Assembly (NCBI RefSeq): GCF_008830225.1
Contig: NZ_WAIE01000001.1
Span: forward strand, 744,001 to 808,000
Source of the DNA: Pseudodesulfovibrio senegalensis
Lineage (GTDB): Bacteria; Desulfobacterota; Desulfovibrionia; Desulfovibrionales; Desulfovibrionaceae
Length of the DNA: 64,000 nucleotides
Reading direction: 5' to 3'
Shown: positions 55,051 through 63,960 of the stretch, piece after piece
Layout of the letters: each line of letters begins with the position of its first letter
Position numbering within the stretch: the first letter of the stretch is position 1
Position numbers and translations under genes: made by a program
Notes under the pieces: generated by a model
What the model was told of the DNA's origin: nothing
What the model saw: only the letters and a program-made list of their open reading frames with translations
Database searches by the model: none

Positions 55051-55153
55051 GCGCGAATTGCCGGCGGCTTTCGAGGCGATGTAATCATATATTTCACAGA
55101 CCCAACCCTTTGCGTATTCCTGCGGGAAGGGCTGAGGGGCGGAGGCACCATCA

Positions 55154-57556
55154 ATGCTTGTCAGTTTCAATTGGTTGCGCGAATTTGTGCCCTTTGAGGG
55201 CGAGGCTCAGGAGTTGGGCGACCGCCTGACCATGCTCGGGCTCGAACTCGAATCCATTGATGATCCGTTTGAATCGGTCAAGGATCTTGTTGTCGGGTAC
55301 GTTGTCGAGTGCGTGAAGCACCCGGAGGCCGAAAAGCTGTCCGTTTGCACCGTTGACGTGGGCGACGAAGTCGTGGAGATCGTTTGCGGCGCTCCCAACG
55401 TGGCAAAAGGGCAGAAAGTGCCCGTTGCCAAGGTCGGCACAGTCATGCCCGACGGCATGAAAATCAAGAAGGCCAAGCTGCGCGGCGTCAAGTCGTTCGG
55501 CATGATCTGTTCGGAACGCGAACTCGGTTTTTCCGAAGATCATGAAGGCATCTGGGTATTGCCGGAAGACCTGACTGTGGGCGACAAGTTGGTGGATGCC
55601 TTGAATCTTGAACGCACGGTGCTCGATTTCGACATTACGCCCAACAGGGCCGATGCCTTGTCCATGCTGGGATTTGCCCGCGAGACAGCATTGGCCTTCG
55701 ACCTGCCTCTGACCATGCCCAAGTTCAATCTCGTCGAAGCCGGAGGCAATGCCTCGGATGATATTTCCATCATTATCGACGATTCCGAGTTGTGCCCGCT
55801 ATATCAGGCCCGGGTCATTCGCGAGGTGCAGACCCGCAAGTCGCCGGACTGGATGCGGTTCAAGTTGCTTTCCGTTGGTCAGCGGCCCATCAGCAACGTT
55901 GTGGATGTGACCAACTACATCATGTTCGAGTTGGGGCAGCCCCTGCATGCCTTTGATCTGGACCGCATCGAAAAAGCCACCATCCGTGTTGCTCCGGCAC
56001 AGGACGGCATGAAGTTCACCACCCTGGACGACATGGAGCGCACGTTGACCGCGCGTGACCTGCTGATCTGGGACGGCGTCAAGCCCGTGGCCCTTGCCGG
56101 CGTCATGGGCGGGCTCAACTCTGAAATGACGGCAACCAGTTCCAATGTGTTGCTGGAGTCCGCCGTGTTCCGGCCCGGCACCGTCCGCAAGACCGCCCGC
56201 AGGCTTTCCCTGCCCAGCGAGGCGTCGTATCGCTTTGAGCGCGGGGTGGATCAGGTCATGAACACTTTTGCCCTGAATCGGGCCGCCCAACTCATGGCCG
56301 AGACTTCCGGCGGAAAGGTGACCTCCGGCATTGCCAAGAATGAACCGACCCCGTGGCAGGACCGCAACCACATTTACCGCCATGACCGTTGCATGAAATT
56401 GCTCGGTCTGGACCTTGAGCCGGAATTTGCCAAGAAGGTCTTTGTGCTCGAAGGCTGTACGGTGGACGATTCGAACAAAGACGAGTGGAAAGTTTCATCG
56501 CCTTCACATCGTCTTGATCTGGAACGTGAGGTCGACCTGTATGAAGAGGTGGGCCGGGTTCACGGCCTGGACAGGATTCCCGCAGTGCTTCCGCGTGTTT
56601 CCAAATCCCTTGAAGGCGGCTGCGTGACCGCGGAAACCGAATACGGTTTTGTGCGTTCACTCAAGCGTTGGGGGATGGGGGCCGGACTCAACGAGGCCAT
56701 CAACTACAGTTTTGTGGGGGACGACGATCTCGATCGCCTGAACCTTCCCGAGGAAGGCCGGGTGCCCATAGCCAACCCGCTTTCTGAAGATCAGAATGTC
56801 ATGCGCATGGATATTACTCCGGGCCTTCTGAATACGCTCAAGAACAACCTTGCTCAGGGTAATGGTCATATTCGCATTTTCGAGGTAGCCAAGAAATTTG
56901 TGGCCGACACCGCGTCCGACACGGAAACCGCCGAGCACCTGCGGCTCGGCATGTTGCTGTATGGCCCGCGCCATGCCGCAGACTGGCCGTGGCCCCAGGA
57001 AGATGCCGATTATCTGGATATCAAGGGCCATGTCGAACATCTGCTTGAGGACCATCTCAAACTGGATGAACCGGATTGCGTGTTGGTCAAGGATCACCCC
57101 TACCTTGAGCCGTGCATCAACGTCATGATCGGCGACGAACTGGTGGGCGTCATGGGGCAGGTTCGGCCCGACATTGCGGATTTCTACCATGCGCGCAAGT
57201 CCGTATGGATGGCGGACATGGATGCTGCCAAGCTGTGGAACATGGTGCGTTCGCACAAGATCAGCTTCAAGGAACTGCCCAAGTTCCCGCCGAGCCGGCG
57301 CGACATCACGGTCATTGGTCCCTCTTCCCTGCCTGCGGGCGCGGTGCGGGACGCCATTGCCGAAATCAAGGTGCCGCTGCTGGAGTCCATCCATCTTGTC
57401 GCGGAATATGCTCCCGAAGACAACAGCGAAGAGCGCAACCTCTCCTTCCGTTTGACGTATCGTCATGCCAAGAAGACCCTCAAGGACAAGGAAGTCGAGA
57501 AGCAGCACAGGCGCGTGGTGGATGAATTGCTCAAGAAGTTGCCTGTGCGCATTTAA
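55154..57556 (+). CDS. pheT: Phenylalanyl-tRNA synthetase beta subunit
   Basis: An 800-residue protein. An N-terminal EMAP-like tRNA-binding domain (about residues 40-150) precedes the B3/B4 editing domains (YQARVIREVQTRKSPDWMRFKL; DVTNYIMFELGQPLHAFD). B5 and catalytic-like domains follow, and the C-terminal FDX anticodon-binding domain (FPPSRRDITVI) ends the protein. GGAGG precedes the ATG. Together with PheS it forms the alpha2beta2 enzyme. A strong terminator follows at 57579. Confidence 0.96.
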   Translation: MLVSFNWLREFVPFEGEAQELGDRLTMLGLELESIDDPFESVKDLVVGYVVECVKHPEAEKLSVCTVDVGDEVVEIVCGAPNVAKGQKVPVAKVGTVMPDGMKIKKAKLRGVKSFGMICSERELGFSEDHEGIWVLPEDLTVGDKLVDALNLERTVLDFDITPNRADALSMLGFARETALAFDLPLTMPKFNLVEAGGNASDDISIIIDDSELCPLYQARVIREVQTRKSPDWMRFKLLSVGQRPISNVVDVTNYIMFELGQPLHAFDLDRIEKATIRVAPAQDGMKFTTLDDMERTLTARDLLIWDGVKPVALAGVMGGLNSEMTATSSNVLLESAVFRPGTVRKTARRLSLPSEASYRFERGVDQVMNTFALNRAAQLMAETSGGKVTSGIAKNEPTPWQDRNHIYRHDRCMKLLGLDLEPEFAKKVFVLEGCTVDDSNKDEWKVSSPSHRLDLEREVDLYEEVGRVHGLDRIPAVLPRVSKSLEGGCVTAETEYGFVRSLKRWGMGAGLNEAINYSFVGDDDLDRLNLPEEGRVPIANPLSEDQNVMRMDITPGLLNTLKNNLAQGNGHIRIFEVAKKFVADTASDTETAEHLRLGMLLYGPRHAADWPWPQEDADYLDIKGHVEHLLEDHLKLDEPDCVLVKDHPYLEPCINVMIGDELVGVMGQVRPDIADFYHARKSVWMADMDAAKLWNMVRSHKISFKELPKFPPSRRDITVIGPSSLPAGAVRDAIAEIKVPLLESIHLVAEYAPEDNSEERNLSFRLTYRHAKKTLKDKEVEKQHRRVVDELLKKLPVRI

Positions 57557-57578
57557 CCCATATATTCATGTTTTCAGT

Positions 57579-57606
57579 GGGCCGCCTGCAGGCGGCCCTT
57601 TTTTTT
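57579..57606 (+). terminator. terminator of the translation operon
   Basis: GGGCCGCC-TGCA-GGCGGCCC followed by eight T residues, 22 bp after the pheT stop. The remaining 57607-57814 holds a small hairpin CCCCAC-AGTC-GTGGGG (about 57750) in the mgtE leader and no recognisable riboswitch. Confidence 0.92.
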
Positions 57607-57814
57607 GTTTGCAAACCACGGGCAGTGGAAGTATCTACTTTTCGCTGCAAAGAATCATTAACAATGAGGAACACGATGTCCGAACCCGGCAGTAGTTGCC
57701 ATGCTCGACACCGAAATACGGGAGCGTTCTTCCGGCTTCATCGCTGATTCCCCACAGTCGTGGGGTATTCGTTCATGCCGGTCACGTTTTCCGGCAATGC
57801 AAGGCGGATATTCC

Positions 57815-59194
57815 ATGCGTAATTCTTTTTCTTCGGCAGAGCTTCAACGCCTGCTGCACACCAATGACCATAAAGGGCTTACGGCCCTGTGCGAAGCCGC
57901 ACATCCGGCTTCCGTAGCTCATGCGGTTGCCGAATTCGGTCTCCGTGATTCGGTGGCGGTTTTCGATCAACTGCCGCTACACGTTGCGACCGATGTATTT
58001 TCCCATCTTCACACGGCCCATCAGGAGCGAATCATGGAAGGCTTGAGCCGCCGTCGATTGACGGGGCTTGTCTCTTCCATGCAGCCGGACGACCGCGCGG
58101 CCCTGCTGCGTTCTTTGCCTGACCGATGCAGGGATGCGATTTTGCCGGGGCTTGCACAGGCCGAACGTGACGACATACTGCGGCTCATGGCGTATCCTTC
58201 CCATTCGGCAGGTGCGGTCATGACTTCAGAATATGTTTCGCTTGCCCCGCAAATGAGTGCACGAGAGGCCATCGATACCTTTCGGCTTGTGGCGCCGGAT
58301 CGCGAGACCGTCTATTACGCCTATGTGCTGGACGACGACCGGAAACTGGTGGGAGTGCTTTCCCTGCGGGAGCTCATTCTGGCCCGGCCTGAAAGTCTTG
58401 TTCATGAAATCATGAAAACGCGCGTGCTTTCCGTCCGAGCTGAACAGGACAGGGAAGAGGCTGTGGAGATCATCGCCCGCTACAATCTGCTTGCTCTGCC
58501 TGTGCTGGACGAACAGGACAGGTTGGTGGGCATCATAACCCATGATGATGCCCTGGACGTTTTGCAGAACGAGCATACCGAGGACATGGAAAAGTTCATG
58601 GCCATCGGAGGCCGGCACGAAACCGGCACCTATGTGAATACGCCGTCGTGGCGTCATTTCGTGAACCGGGCACCCTGGGTCATGGGGCTGGCTGTGTTGG
58701 GATTGGTTTCCGGCAGCATCATCCACAGTTTTGAGGATTCCCTGATGCATTTGGTTATTCTCGCCCTGTATATGCCTATGCTGGCGGATACGGGGGGCAA
58801 CACGGGAAGTCAGTCGGCCACCGTAGTCATTCGTGCCATCGCGCTGGGCGAGGTGAAGCCCGGGGATGGCTTGCGCATCATGTTCAAGGAATTGAAGATA
58901 TCACTGTTGTTGGCGGCAGTGCTTTCGGTGATGGCCTTCGGCAAGGTACTTTTGCTTTCACATGGCGTGGTACTGCCTGTCGGCATCTCCCTGTATTCCC
59001 TAGGGCTGGCTGTTGCCGTTGCCTTGGGGGTGCAGGTGGTTACGGCAACTCTTGTCGGAGCCATGTTGCCGATGATTGCCTCAAGGTTGCGTATGGATCC
59101 GGCGGTGGTCGCCAGCCCCGCCCTGACCACCGTGGTGGATATTACCGGGCTGCTCATTTATTTCACCACAGCCCGGCTGCTGCTCGGCGTATAA
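57815..59194 (+). CDS. mgtE: Magnesium channel/transporter MgtE
   Basis: A 459-residue MgtE. The N-terminal superhelical Mg-sensing domain (residues 1-130) with QPDDRAALLRSL, two CBS domains (about 135-260) with VLDEQDRLVGIITHDDALDV, and five membrane helices with the pore region ALYMPMLADTGGNTGSQSATVVIRA (noted as MPMLADTGGNTGSQS) are all present. It conducts Mg2+ inward when cytosolic Mg2+ is low. The ATG at 57815, with AAGGCGG upstream, suits the family's N-terminus; the open frame upstream to 57701 is not conserved-looking. Confidence 0.93.
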   Translation: MRNSFSSAELQRLLHTNDHKGLTALCEAAHPASVAHAVAEFGLRDSVAVFDQLPLHVATDVFSHLHTAHQERIMEGLSRRRLTGLVSSMQPDDRAALLRSLPDRCRDAILPGLAQAERDDILRLMAYPSHSAGAVMTSEYVSLAPQMSAREAIDTFRLVAPDRETVYYAYVLDDDRKLVGVLSLRELILARPESLVHEIMKTRVLSVRAEQDREEAVEIIARYNLLALPVLDEQDRLVGIITHDDALDVLQNEHTEDMEKFMAIGGRHETGTYVNTPSWRHFVNRAPWVMGLAVLGLVSGSIIHSFEDSLMHLVILALYMPMLADTGGNTGSQSATVVIRAIALGEVKPGDGLRIMFKELKISLLLAAVLSVMAFGKVLLLSHGVVLPVGISLYSLGLAVAVALGVQVVTATLVGAMLPMIASRLRMDPAVVASPALTTVVDITGLLIYFTTARLLLGV

Positions 59195-59199
59195 TGAAA

Positions 59200-59233
59200 A
59201 AAGCCCCCGGCATCCTTGGACGCCGGGGGCTTT
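59200..59233. terminator. bidirectional terminator between mgtE and the betaine operon
   Basis: AAAGCCCCCGGC-N10-GCCGGGGGCTTT stem with flanking A- and T-runs, between two convergent transcripts. Confidence 0.9.
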
Positions 59234-59249
59234 GTTTGCATGTTGTGTG

Positions 59250-60098
59250 CTACTTGAGCCAGGAATCAACCTGTTCCTTGTTCTCGTTGATGAAGCGCAC
59301 AGCGTTCTTGTAGCGGTCGGCGCCCTTTTCCTGGTTCCAGGCCATGATCATCTGCAGCTGGTTGGCATCCTTGTAGGAGAACTTGTCCAGGAAAGCATAG
59401 ACTTCAGGCATGTCTTCCTTGAGGCCCTTGCGGACGACGGTATCAATGTGTTCTTCCTCGCCCAGCACTTTCTTGGGGTCTTCAAGGTACTTGAGGTCCC
59501 ATTTGCCGAACATCCAGTGGGGCGACCACGCGGTGACCACAACCCACTTGTTGTCGCGGATGGCGTTGGCCAGGGTGGCGGTCATGGTTGCGCCGGAACC
59601 TTCGATCAGTTCCATCTTGTCCAGACCGTATTCCTTCATGGCCTCTTCGGAAAGGGCCATCAGGCCTGCGCCCGGATCGATGCCGATGATCTTGCCGTCG
59701 AATTTGTCGGCATTTTCATTGAGCTGGGTGATGGAGTCGATGGTCACATAGGAGGGAACGGCCCAGCCAAGCTTGGCTCCGCCCACGATGGGACCGAGGT
59801 CTTCGACCTTGTCTTTAACCTTTTCGAGGTATGCGGCATGGGTGACGGGCAGCCATGCGGTGACCATGGCATCTGCGTCGCCGGTTCCCAGGGCCTGCCA
59901 CATGGCGGCAGCGGCAACCGGAATGATTTCAACCTCGTAACCCATGCGTTCCTGCAATACAGCTTTAACCACATTGGTGCTGGCTGCGGCGCAATCCCAT
60001 TCCACATAGGCAAGCGTGACTTTGCCTTTGCCGGCAAAGGCGGGGACGGAAAGGGCCAGCATCAGCAGAGCGACACAAAGCATTTTCATCAGTTTCAT
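59250..60098 (-). CDS. Glycine-betaine-type ABC transporter substrate-binding protein
   Basis: A 282-residue periplasmic binding protein with a signal peptide (MLCVALLMLALSVPAFA). It belongs to the OpuAC/ProX type 2 family; aromatic residues for the quaternary-ammonium cage are visible in VEWDCA, MVTAWLP and VTAWSPHWMFGKWD. It captures glycine betaine or a related osmolyte. GGAGGAG precedes the ATG at 60098; an upstream frame to 60146 has no site. It is the third gene of the operon on the minus strand after the ATPase and permease. Confidence 0.88.
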   Translation of the reverse strand: MKLMKMLCVALLMLALSVPAFAGKGKVTLAYVEWDCAAASTNVVKAVLQERMGYEVEIIPVAAAAMWQALGTGDADAMVTAWLPVTHAAYLEKVKDKVEDLGPIVGGAKLGWAVPSYVTIDSITQLNENADKFDGKIIGIDPGAGLMALSEEAMKEYGLDKMELIEGSGATMTATLANAIRDNKWVVVTAWSPHWMFGKWDLKYLEDPKKVLGEEEHIDTVVRKGLKEDMPEVYAFLDKFSYKDANQLQMIMAWNQEKGADRYKNAVRFINENKEQVDSWLK

Positions 60099-60123
60099 AA
60101 GTCTCCTCCGTGTAATAGTCGTT

Positions 60124-60960
60124 TTAGTTTCTTTTTTTAGTGCCAACTTTCTGCAGCACCCGGTCCAGAATCATGGCCACGATGACAATGCCGATACCGG
60201 CTTCGAAACCGTTGCCCATCTGCAGGCGCTGAATGGCTTTCCACACTTCTCCACCAAGGCCCTTTGCACCGATCATGGCAGCGATGACAACCATGGACAG
60301 GGCCAACATGACGGTCTGGTTTACGCCTGCCATGATGGTGGGCATGGCCAGTGGCAATTCCAGCTTGAACAGGCGTTGCGATCTGTTGGAGCCGAAGGCT
60401 TCGGCGCATTCCACAAGCTCTGGTGGAACCTGTTTGATGCCGAGGCAGGTCAGGCGGATGGCCGGGGGCATGGCGAATATGACCGTGGAGAAAATGGCCG
60501 CTACCTTGCCGAGGCCGAAGAACGGAATGGCCGGGATGAGGTAGACGAACGCCGGCATGGTCTGCATGACATCCAGCGTGGGCATGACGATCTTGTGAAT
60601 CTGGCCGCTCATGGCCGCGCCGATGCCCAGCGGCACGCCGATGGCGATGGCGATAAGCGTGGCGATGAGCACGAGGGCTATTGTACTGACAGTAGCCTTC
60701 CACAGCCCGATGTTCAAAATAAGCAGAAGCCCGAACAGAGCGAACAGGCCAATGCTTTTTTTCTTCGAAAGGCGCCAGGCCAGCAGCGAAACAACAAGGA
60801 TGAAGATGAGCGGCGGTACGGCCAGCATGGCGTCTTCCAGCACATCAAGACCGCTCTCCAGAACCGCGGAAAGGGCTTTGGTTGCAAAGGCGCAATGGTC
60901 CACCAGGAAGTTGATAAAGGCTTCAATGCCTTCTCCGAGGGGTATTCTAGGAATTTGCAT
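60124..60960 (-). CDS. Glycine-betaine-type ABC transporter permease
   Basis: A 278-residue inner-membrane permease of the OpuAB/ProW type, with about six helices and the EAA-type loop ECAEAFGSNRSQRLFKLELPLAMPTI. AAGGGGGAA precedes the ATG at 60960, whose codon lies inside the last 14 bp of the upstream ATPase gene, so the two are coupled. It pairs with the ATPase and binding protein to import betaine. Confidence 0.9.
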   Translation of the reverse strand: MQIPRIPLGEGIEAFINFLVDHCAFATKALSAVLESGLDVLEDAMLAVPPLIFILVVSLLAWRLSKKKSIGLFALFGLLLILNIGLWKATVSTIALVLIATLIAIAIGVPLGIGAAMSGQIHKIVMPTLDVMQTMPAFVYLIPAIPFFGLGKVAAIFSTVIFAMPPAIRLTCLGIKQVPPELVECAEAFGSNRSQRLFKLELPLAMPTIMAGVNQTVMLALSMVVIAAMIGAKGLGGEVWKAIQRLQMGNGFEAGIGIVIVAMILDRVLQKVGTKKRN

Positions 60961-62149
60961 CAATGTTCCCCCTTTCGGCGAGAGCGGCCAGCAGGCGGCC
61001 CCGGACGATGACGCCCTTGAGTTTTTTGTTTTCATCCACCACTGCGAGCGGATACGGCAGGTCGTAGATAATCTGTATCAGTTCTGCGGCCGGGGTGTCG
61101 GGCAACACTGTGGCAGGATCCTTGATCAGGATGGAGTTCAGGTCCCGTTCTCCCTTGGCCACCAGGTCGCGGCAGTCTTCTGCCGTAACCACGCCGACCA
61201 CCTGGTGCGAAGCGTTGAGGGTGATGAGGCAGGAAATGGCGTTGGTTTTCATTTTTCGCAGAGCTGCTCGAGGACCATCGTTTTTCAGGCTGGCCACGGC
61301 TTCGGATTTTTTCATAACGGTTTCCGCAGTGAGCACCTGGGTGATGTCGGCAGTCTCGACGAATCGGGCCACGTATTCGTCGGCCGGATTTGTAAGGATA
61401 TCTTCGGGAGTGCCTATCTGCACGATGGCGCCATCCTTCATGAGCACAATGCGGTCGCCGATCTTGAGCGCTTCGTCAAGGTCATGGCTGATGAAGAGAA
61501 TTGTTTTCTGCATTTTGTCCTGCAGATTGATCAGCTCGTCCTGCATGTCGCGCCGGATGAGCGGGTCGAGCGCACTGAAGGCCTCGTCCATGAGCAGGAT
61601 GTCCGGGTCCAGCGCCAGGGCGCGGGCAAGGCCCACTCGTTGCTGCATGCCACCGGAAAGTTGGGTCGGATACGAATCTTCCCAGCCATCAAGCCCGACC
61701 AGCGACAGGGCTTCCATGGCCTTTTCGCGTCGGGTCGCAGGGTCAATGCCTTCGATTTCAAGGCCGTATTCCGCGTTTTGGACCACGGTTCTGTGCGGAA
61801 AGAGCGCAAAGTTCTGAAAAACCATGCCCAACTTTTTTAACCGCATCTCTCTCAGTTCGTTGCGATCGAGCTGCGTGACGTTTTGTCCGTCGATCCATAC
61901 GTTGCCCGAGGTGGGTTGAATCAGGCGGTTGATACAGCGAACCAGTGTGGACTTTCCTGAGCCGGAAAGTCCCATTACAACGACGATTTCCCCTTCTTCA
62001 ACGGAGAAGGAGGCGTTGTTGACGCCCACGCCGTGTTTTGTCTTTTCCATGATTTCATCTTTGGACGCACCCGCTTCAAGCATTTTCATGACTTTCTTGG
62101 GAGCTGAACCAAAGATTTTGTAAAGGTTTTCAACTTTGATTTTACTCAT
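60947..62149 (-). CDS. Glycine-betaine-type ABC transporter ATPase with CBS domains
   Basis: A 400-residue ProV/OpuAA ATPase. Walker A is GLSGSGKST, the signature LSGGMQQRVGLARAL and Walker B ILLMDEAFSALDPL are present, and an extended N-terminal helix (KVENLYKIFGSAPKKVMKMLEAG) matches ProV. The C-terminus has two CBS domains (about residues 275-390) that in related proteins sense ionic strength. First gene of the minus-strand operon; upstream lies an AT-rich 680-bp gap. Confidence 0.93.
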   Translation of the reverse strand: MSKIKVENLYKIFGSAPKKVMKMLEAGASKDEIMEKTKHGVGVNNASFSVEEGEIVVVMGLSGSGKSTLVRCINRLIQPTSGNVWIDGQNVTQLDRNELREMRLKKLGMVFQNFALFPHRTVVQNAEYGLEIEGIDPATRREKAMEALSLVGLDGWEDSYPTQLSGGMQQRVGLARALALDPDILLMDEAFSALDPLIRRDMQDELINLQDKMQKTILFISHDLDEALKIGDRIVLMKDGAIVQIGTPEDILTNPADEYVARFVETADITQVLTAETVMKKSEAVASLKNDGPRAALRKMKTNAISCLITLNASHQVVGVVTAEDCRDLVAKGERDLNSILIKDPATVLPDTPAAELIQIIYDLPYPLAVVDENKKLKGVIVRGRLLAALAERGNIDANS

Positions 62150-62768
62150 GCACCATATCCGGTTTCAGGTTGTACCTAGCAAAAAGGCTAAAAAAAAGAA
62201 AAGATGAGAAAAAATACAGTAGGCTAGCAGGGGGGCTGCCGATCTTTCAGACCGCGCGGAAGAGAAACTAGATGAGAATGGCTTTCATGCTCGGAAATGA
62301 AATGGCCATGTCTGTATTTAAGATGTGTTGCAGTGTTTTTTGTAGTCACAATGTGTAACTGTTGCATTGTCTTGCTGTATTGTACGACCATTTTTGATGC
62401 AGTAGGTGTATGATACAGTATCTAGTGCGTGTTTTGAGGTCGATTTTTGTTTCTTTGTATAGCAGTCGAAAGTGTGTTGTTGCAGCTTGGTAGCGGCTCG
62501 ATTTGACGAAGCGCATTGTTTTTTCAAGTTTATATTGAATAGATAAAATAAGAATGAATGTCAAATTGCAGTAAAAAACGAGATTTCACCTGACTGGAAG
62601 CAGTTAAGAGCGTTTGTGGGTGGTTGTGGGTGGTTATGGCCTTTTTACTTGATTTTCTGATGTAGCATTTTATTATGACGCGGATGTGGCCGGACTTCTT
62701 GACTTGATCCCGTGTGAGATTCCGGCAGGGACGTGCCGGATCGTTATAATTACGGCTTTCCTGAAATA
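62150..62768 (-). promoter_or_regulatory. AT-rich leader/promoter region of the betaine operon
   Basis: No gene is convincing here. The region is much lower in GC than its flanks, with poly-A/T tracts (62190-62215) that could bend DNA, as in osmoregulated promoters. A TAGC-N6-GCTA palindrome lies near 62178. Small open frames on the minus strand at 62318-62564 have unconvincing composition. A tandem repeat sits at 62614. Confidence 0.4.
62614..62635. repeat. tandem 10-bp repeat (two copies)
   Basis: TTGTGGGTGG is repeated head-to-tail twice, followed by a partial copy, in the intergenic region. No function is known. Confidence 0.6.
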
Positions 62769-62813
62769 AAAAAACCGCGATAAAAGCCTTGAACATGACT
62801 TTTCGCGGTTTTT
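62769..62813 (-). terminator. terminator of the Fe-ADH gene
   Basis: AAAAACCGCG / CGCGGTTTTT arms with an inner AAAAG / CTTTT pair, ending in a U-run on the minus strand, about 20 bp after the dehydrogenase stop. Confidence 0.85.
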
Positions 62814-62832
62814 CGGAACATATCGCCTGAAT

Positions 62833-63960
62833 TCAATAGGTGAACAGCTCCCGGACCAGAGCTCGCGCGTCGGTTTCGTTCATCTCCCGGGGGTTGCATT
62901 GGGTGGAGGCAGAACTCAGCACGGCCTGCACAATCGTATCAAGATCGTTGAGGGTGCGGCCTTTGAAGGGGTTTTGCAGGCCAAGGCGCGCGAGAAGCGC
63001 GGCGATGCCTACCAGAAGATCCTGTCCGACAAGTGTGCTCAAAGTTTTGTAATCATGGGCCATTTGGGTGCGGTTGTAGTTGAGCACGTAGGGAAGGCAT
63101 GCTGCACATGCGTGCCCGTGCGGAATGCCATAGCTGCCGCCGAGAGGGCCGGCCAATCCGTGCACAGCCCCGAGTCCTGACGAGGAAAAAGCCACGCCTG
63201 CCAGAAAGCTGCCTTGCAGCATGTTCCGGGCGGCGATGCGATCGGTGCCGCCGTTTTCAAAAAGTGCGGGCAGGTTTTCGTAGAGCATGGCAGTCGCCTT
63301 GAGGGCCAGCTTTCTGCTGAACCACGTGGCCTTGTTGCTGACGTATGATTCGATGGCCTGGGTGAGCGCATCCATGCCCGCATGGGCTATGACATGCGGC
63401 GGCAGGCTTTTGAGCAATGCCGGATCAAGGATGACCAACCGGGCCATCATGCGTGGCGAGCGTAGCGACTGTTTGATTCCGGTTTCAGGGTCGGTAATCA
63501 CGGCCACGGTGGTGGCCTCCGCCCCTGTTCCCGCCGTGGTGGGAATTGCAATGAACGGCATTGAGGCCGCCGTGGCAGGAATCTCGGCGTCAAAAAGCTG
63601 GGCAATGGAATGTTGCGGCGCATGCAGGGCAGCGGCCTTGGTCAGGTCGAGAATCGATCCGCCACCAAGCCCTGCGATCCAGTCCACATTGCTTGTCCGT
63701 ATTGCGTCAATGAGAGCCAGCAATTGCGTCCGGGTGGGCTCGCCGCCCGAGTATTCCCATGTTTCCAGTTCCATGCCTGTGGGTGTATTGGCCGTGATTT
63801 TCGAGACCTTGCCGCGCCGCCGCATGCTTTGCCCGTGAACGAGCATTCCTCGGTTGCCGAATTGTCGCGCCTTTGCCGCAAGCTGTTCGGCCTGGTCGAA
63901 GCCGGTAATCACTTCGCCGGGAAAGGTGGCCTGGGTGGGAAGGATGTCATATGTTCGCAT
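62833..63960 (-). CDS. Iron-containing alcohol dehydrogenase, variant metal site
   Basis: A 375-residue group III (Fe-ADH/FucO-like) dehydrogenase. GLGGGSILDLTKA is the dinucleotide-binding loop, PTTAGTGAEAT and IPHGHA are family motifs. Metal ligands by alignment of spacing with FucO (D196, H200, H263, H277) are D197, Q201, H267 and H281 here. Thus the second ligand His is Gln. GGAGAAAAA precedes the ATG at 63960. It is probably an ethanol/aldehyde or diol oxidoreductase with NAD(P); the substrate is unknown. Monocistronic, ending in a strong terminator. Confidence 0.9.
   Translation of the reverse strand: MRTYDILPTQATFPGEVITGFDQAEQLAAKARQFGNRGMLVHGQSMRRRGKVSKITANTPTGMELETWEYSGGEPTRTQLLALIDAIRTSNVDWIAGLGGGSILDLTKAAALHAPQHSIAQLFDAEIPATAASMPFIAIPTTAGTGAEATTVAVITDPETGIKQSLRSPRMMARLVILDPALLKSLPPHVIAHAGMDALTQAIESYVSNKATWFSRKLALKATAMLYENLPALFENGGTDRIAARNMLQGSFLAGVAFSSSGLGAVHGLAGPLGGSYGIPHGHACAACLPYVLNYNRTQMAHDYKTLSTLVGQDLLVGIAALLARLGLQNPFKGRTLNDLDTIVQAVLSSASTQCNPREMNETDARALVRELFTY

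Noticed and set aside
57607-57814. M-box or other Mg2+ riboswitch before mgtE
   Set aside because: I could not find the conserved M-box core; only a 6-bp hairpin CCCCAC-AGTC-GTGGGG is seen.
62235-62255. Lactate-regulator-like half site (reads GTCTGAAAGA on the minus strand) before the betaine operon
   Set aside because: Only one half of the inverted repeat is present, and no sigma54 promoter accompanies it.
62318-62564. Small open frames of about 70 codons on the minus strand in the AT-rich gap
   Set aside because: No ribosome-binding site, unusual composition (Cys, Thr, Lys rich) and mutual overlap; probably chance frames.
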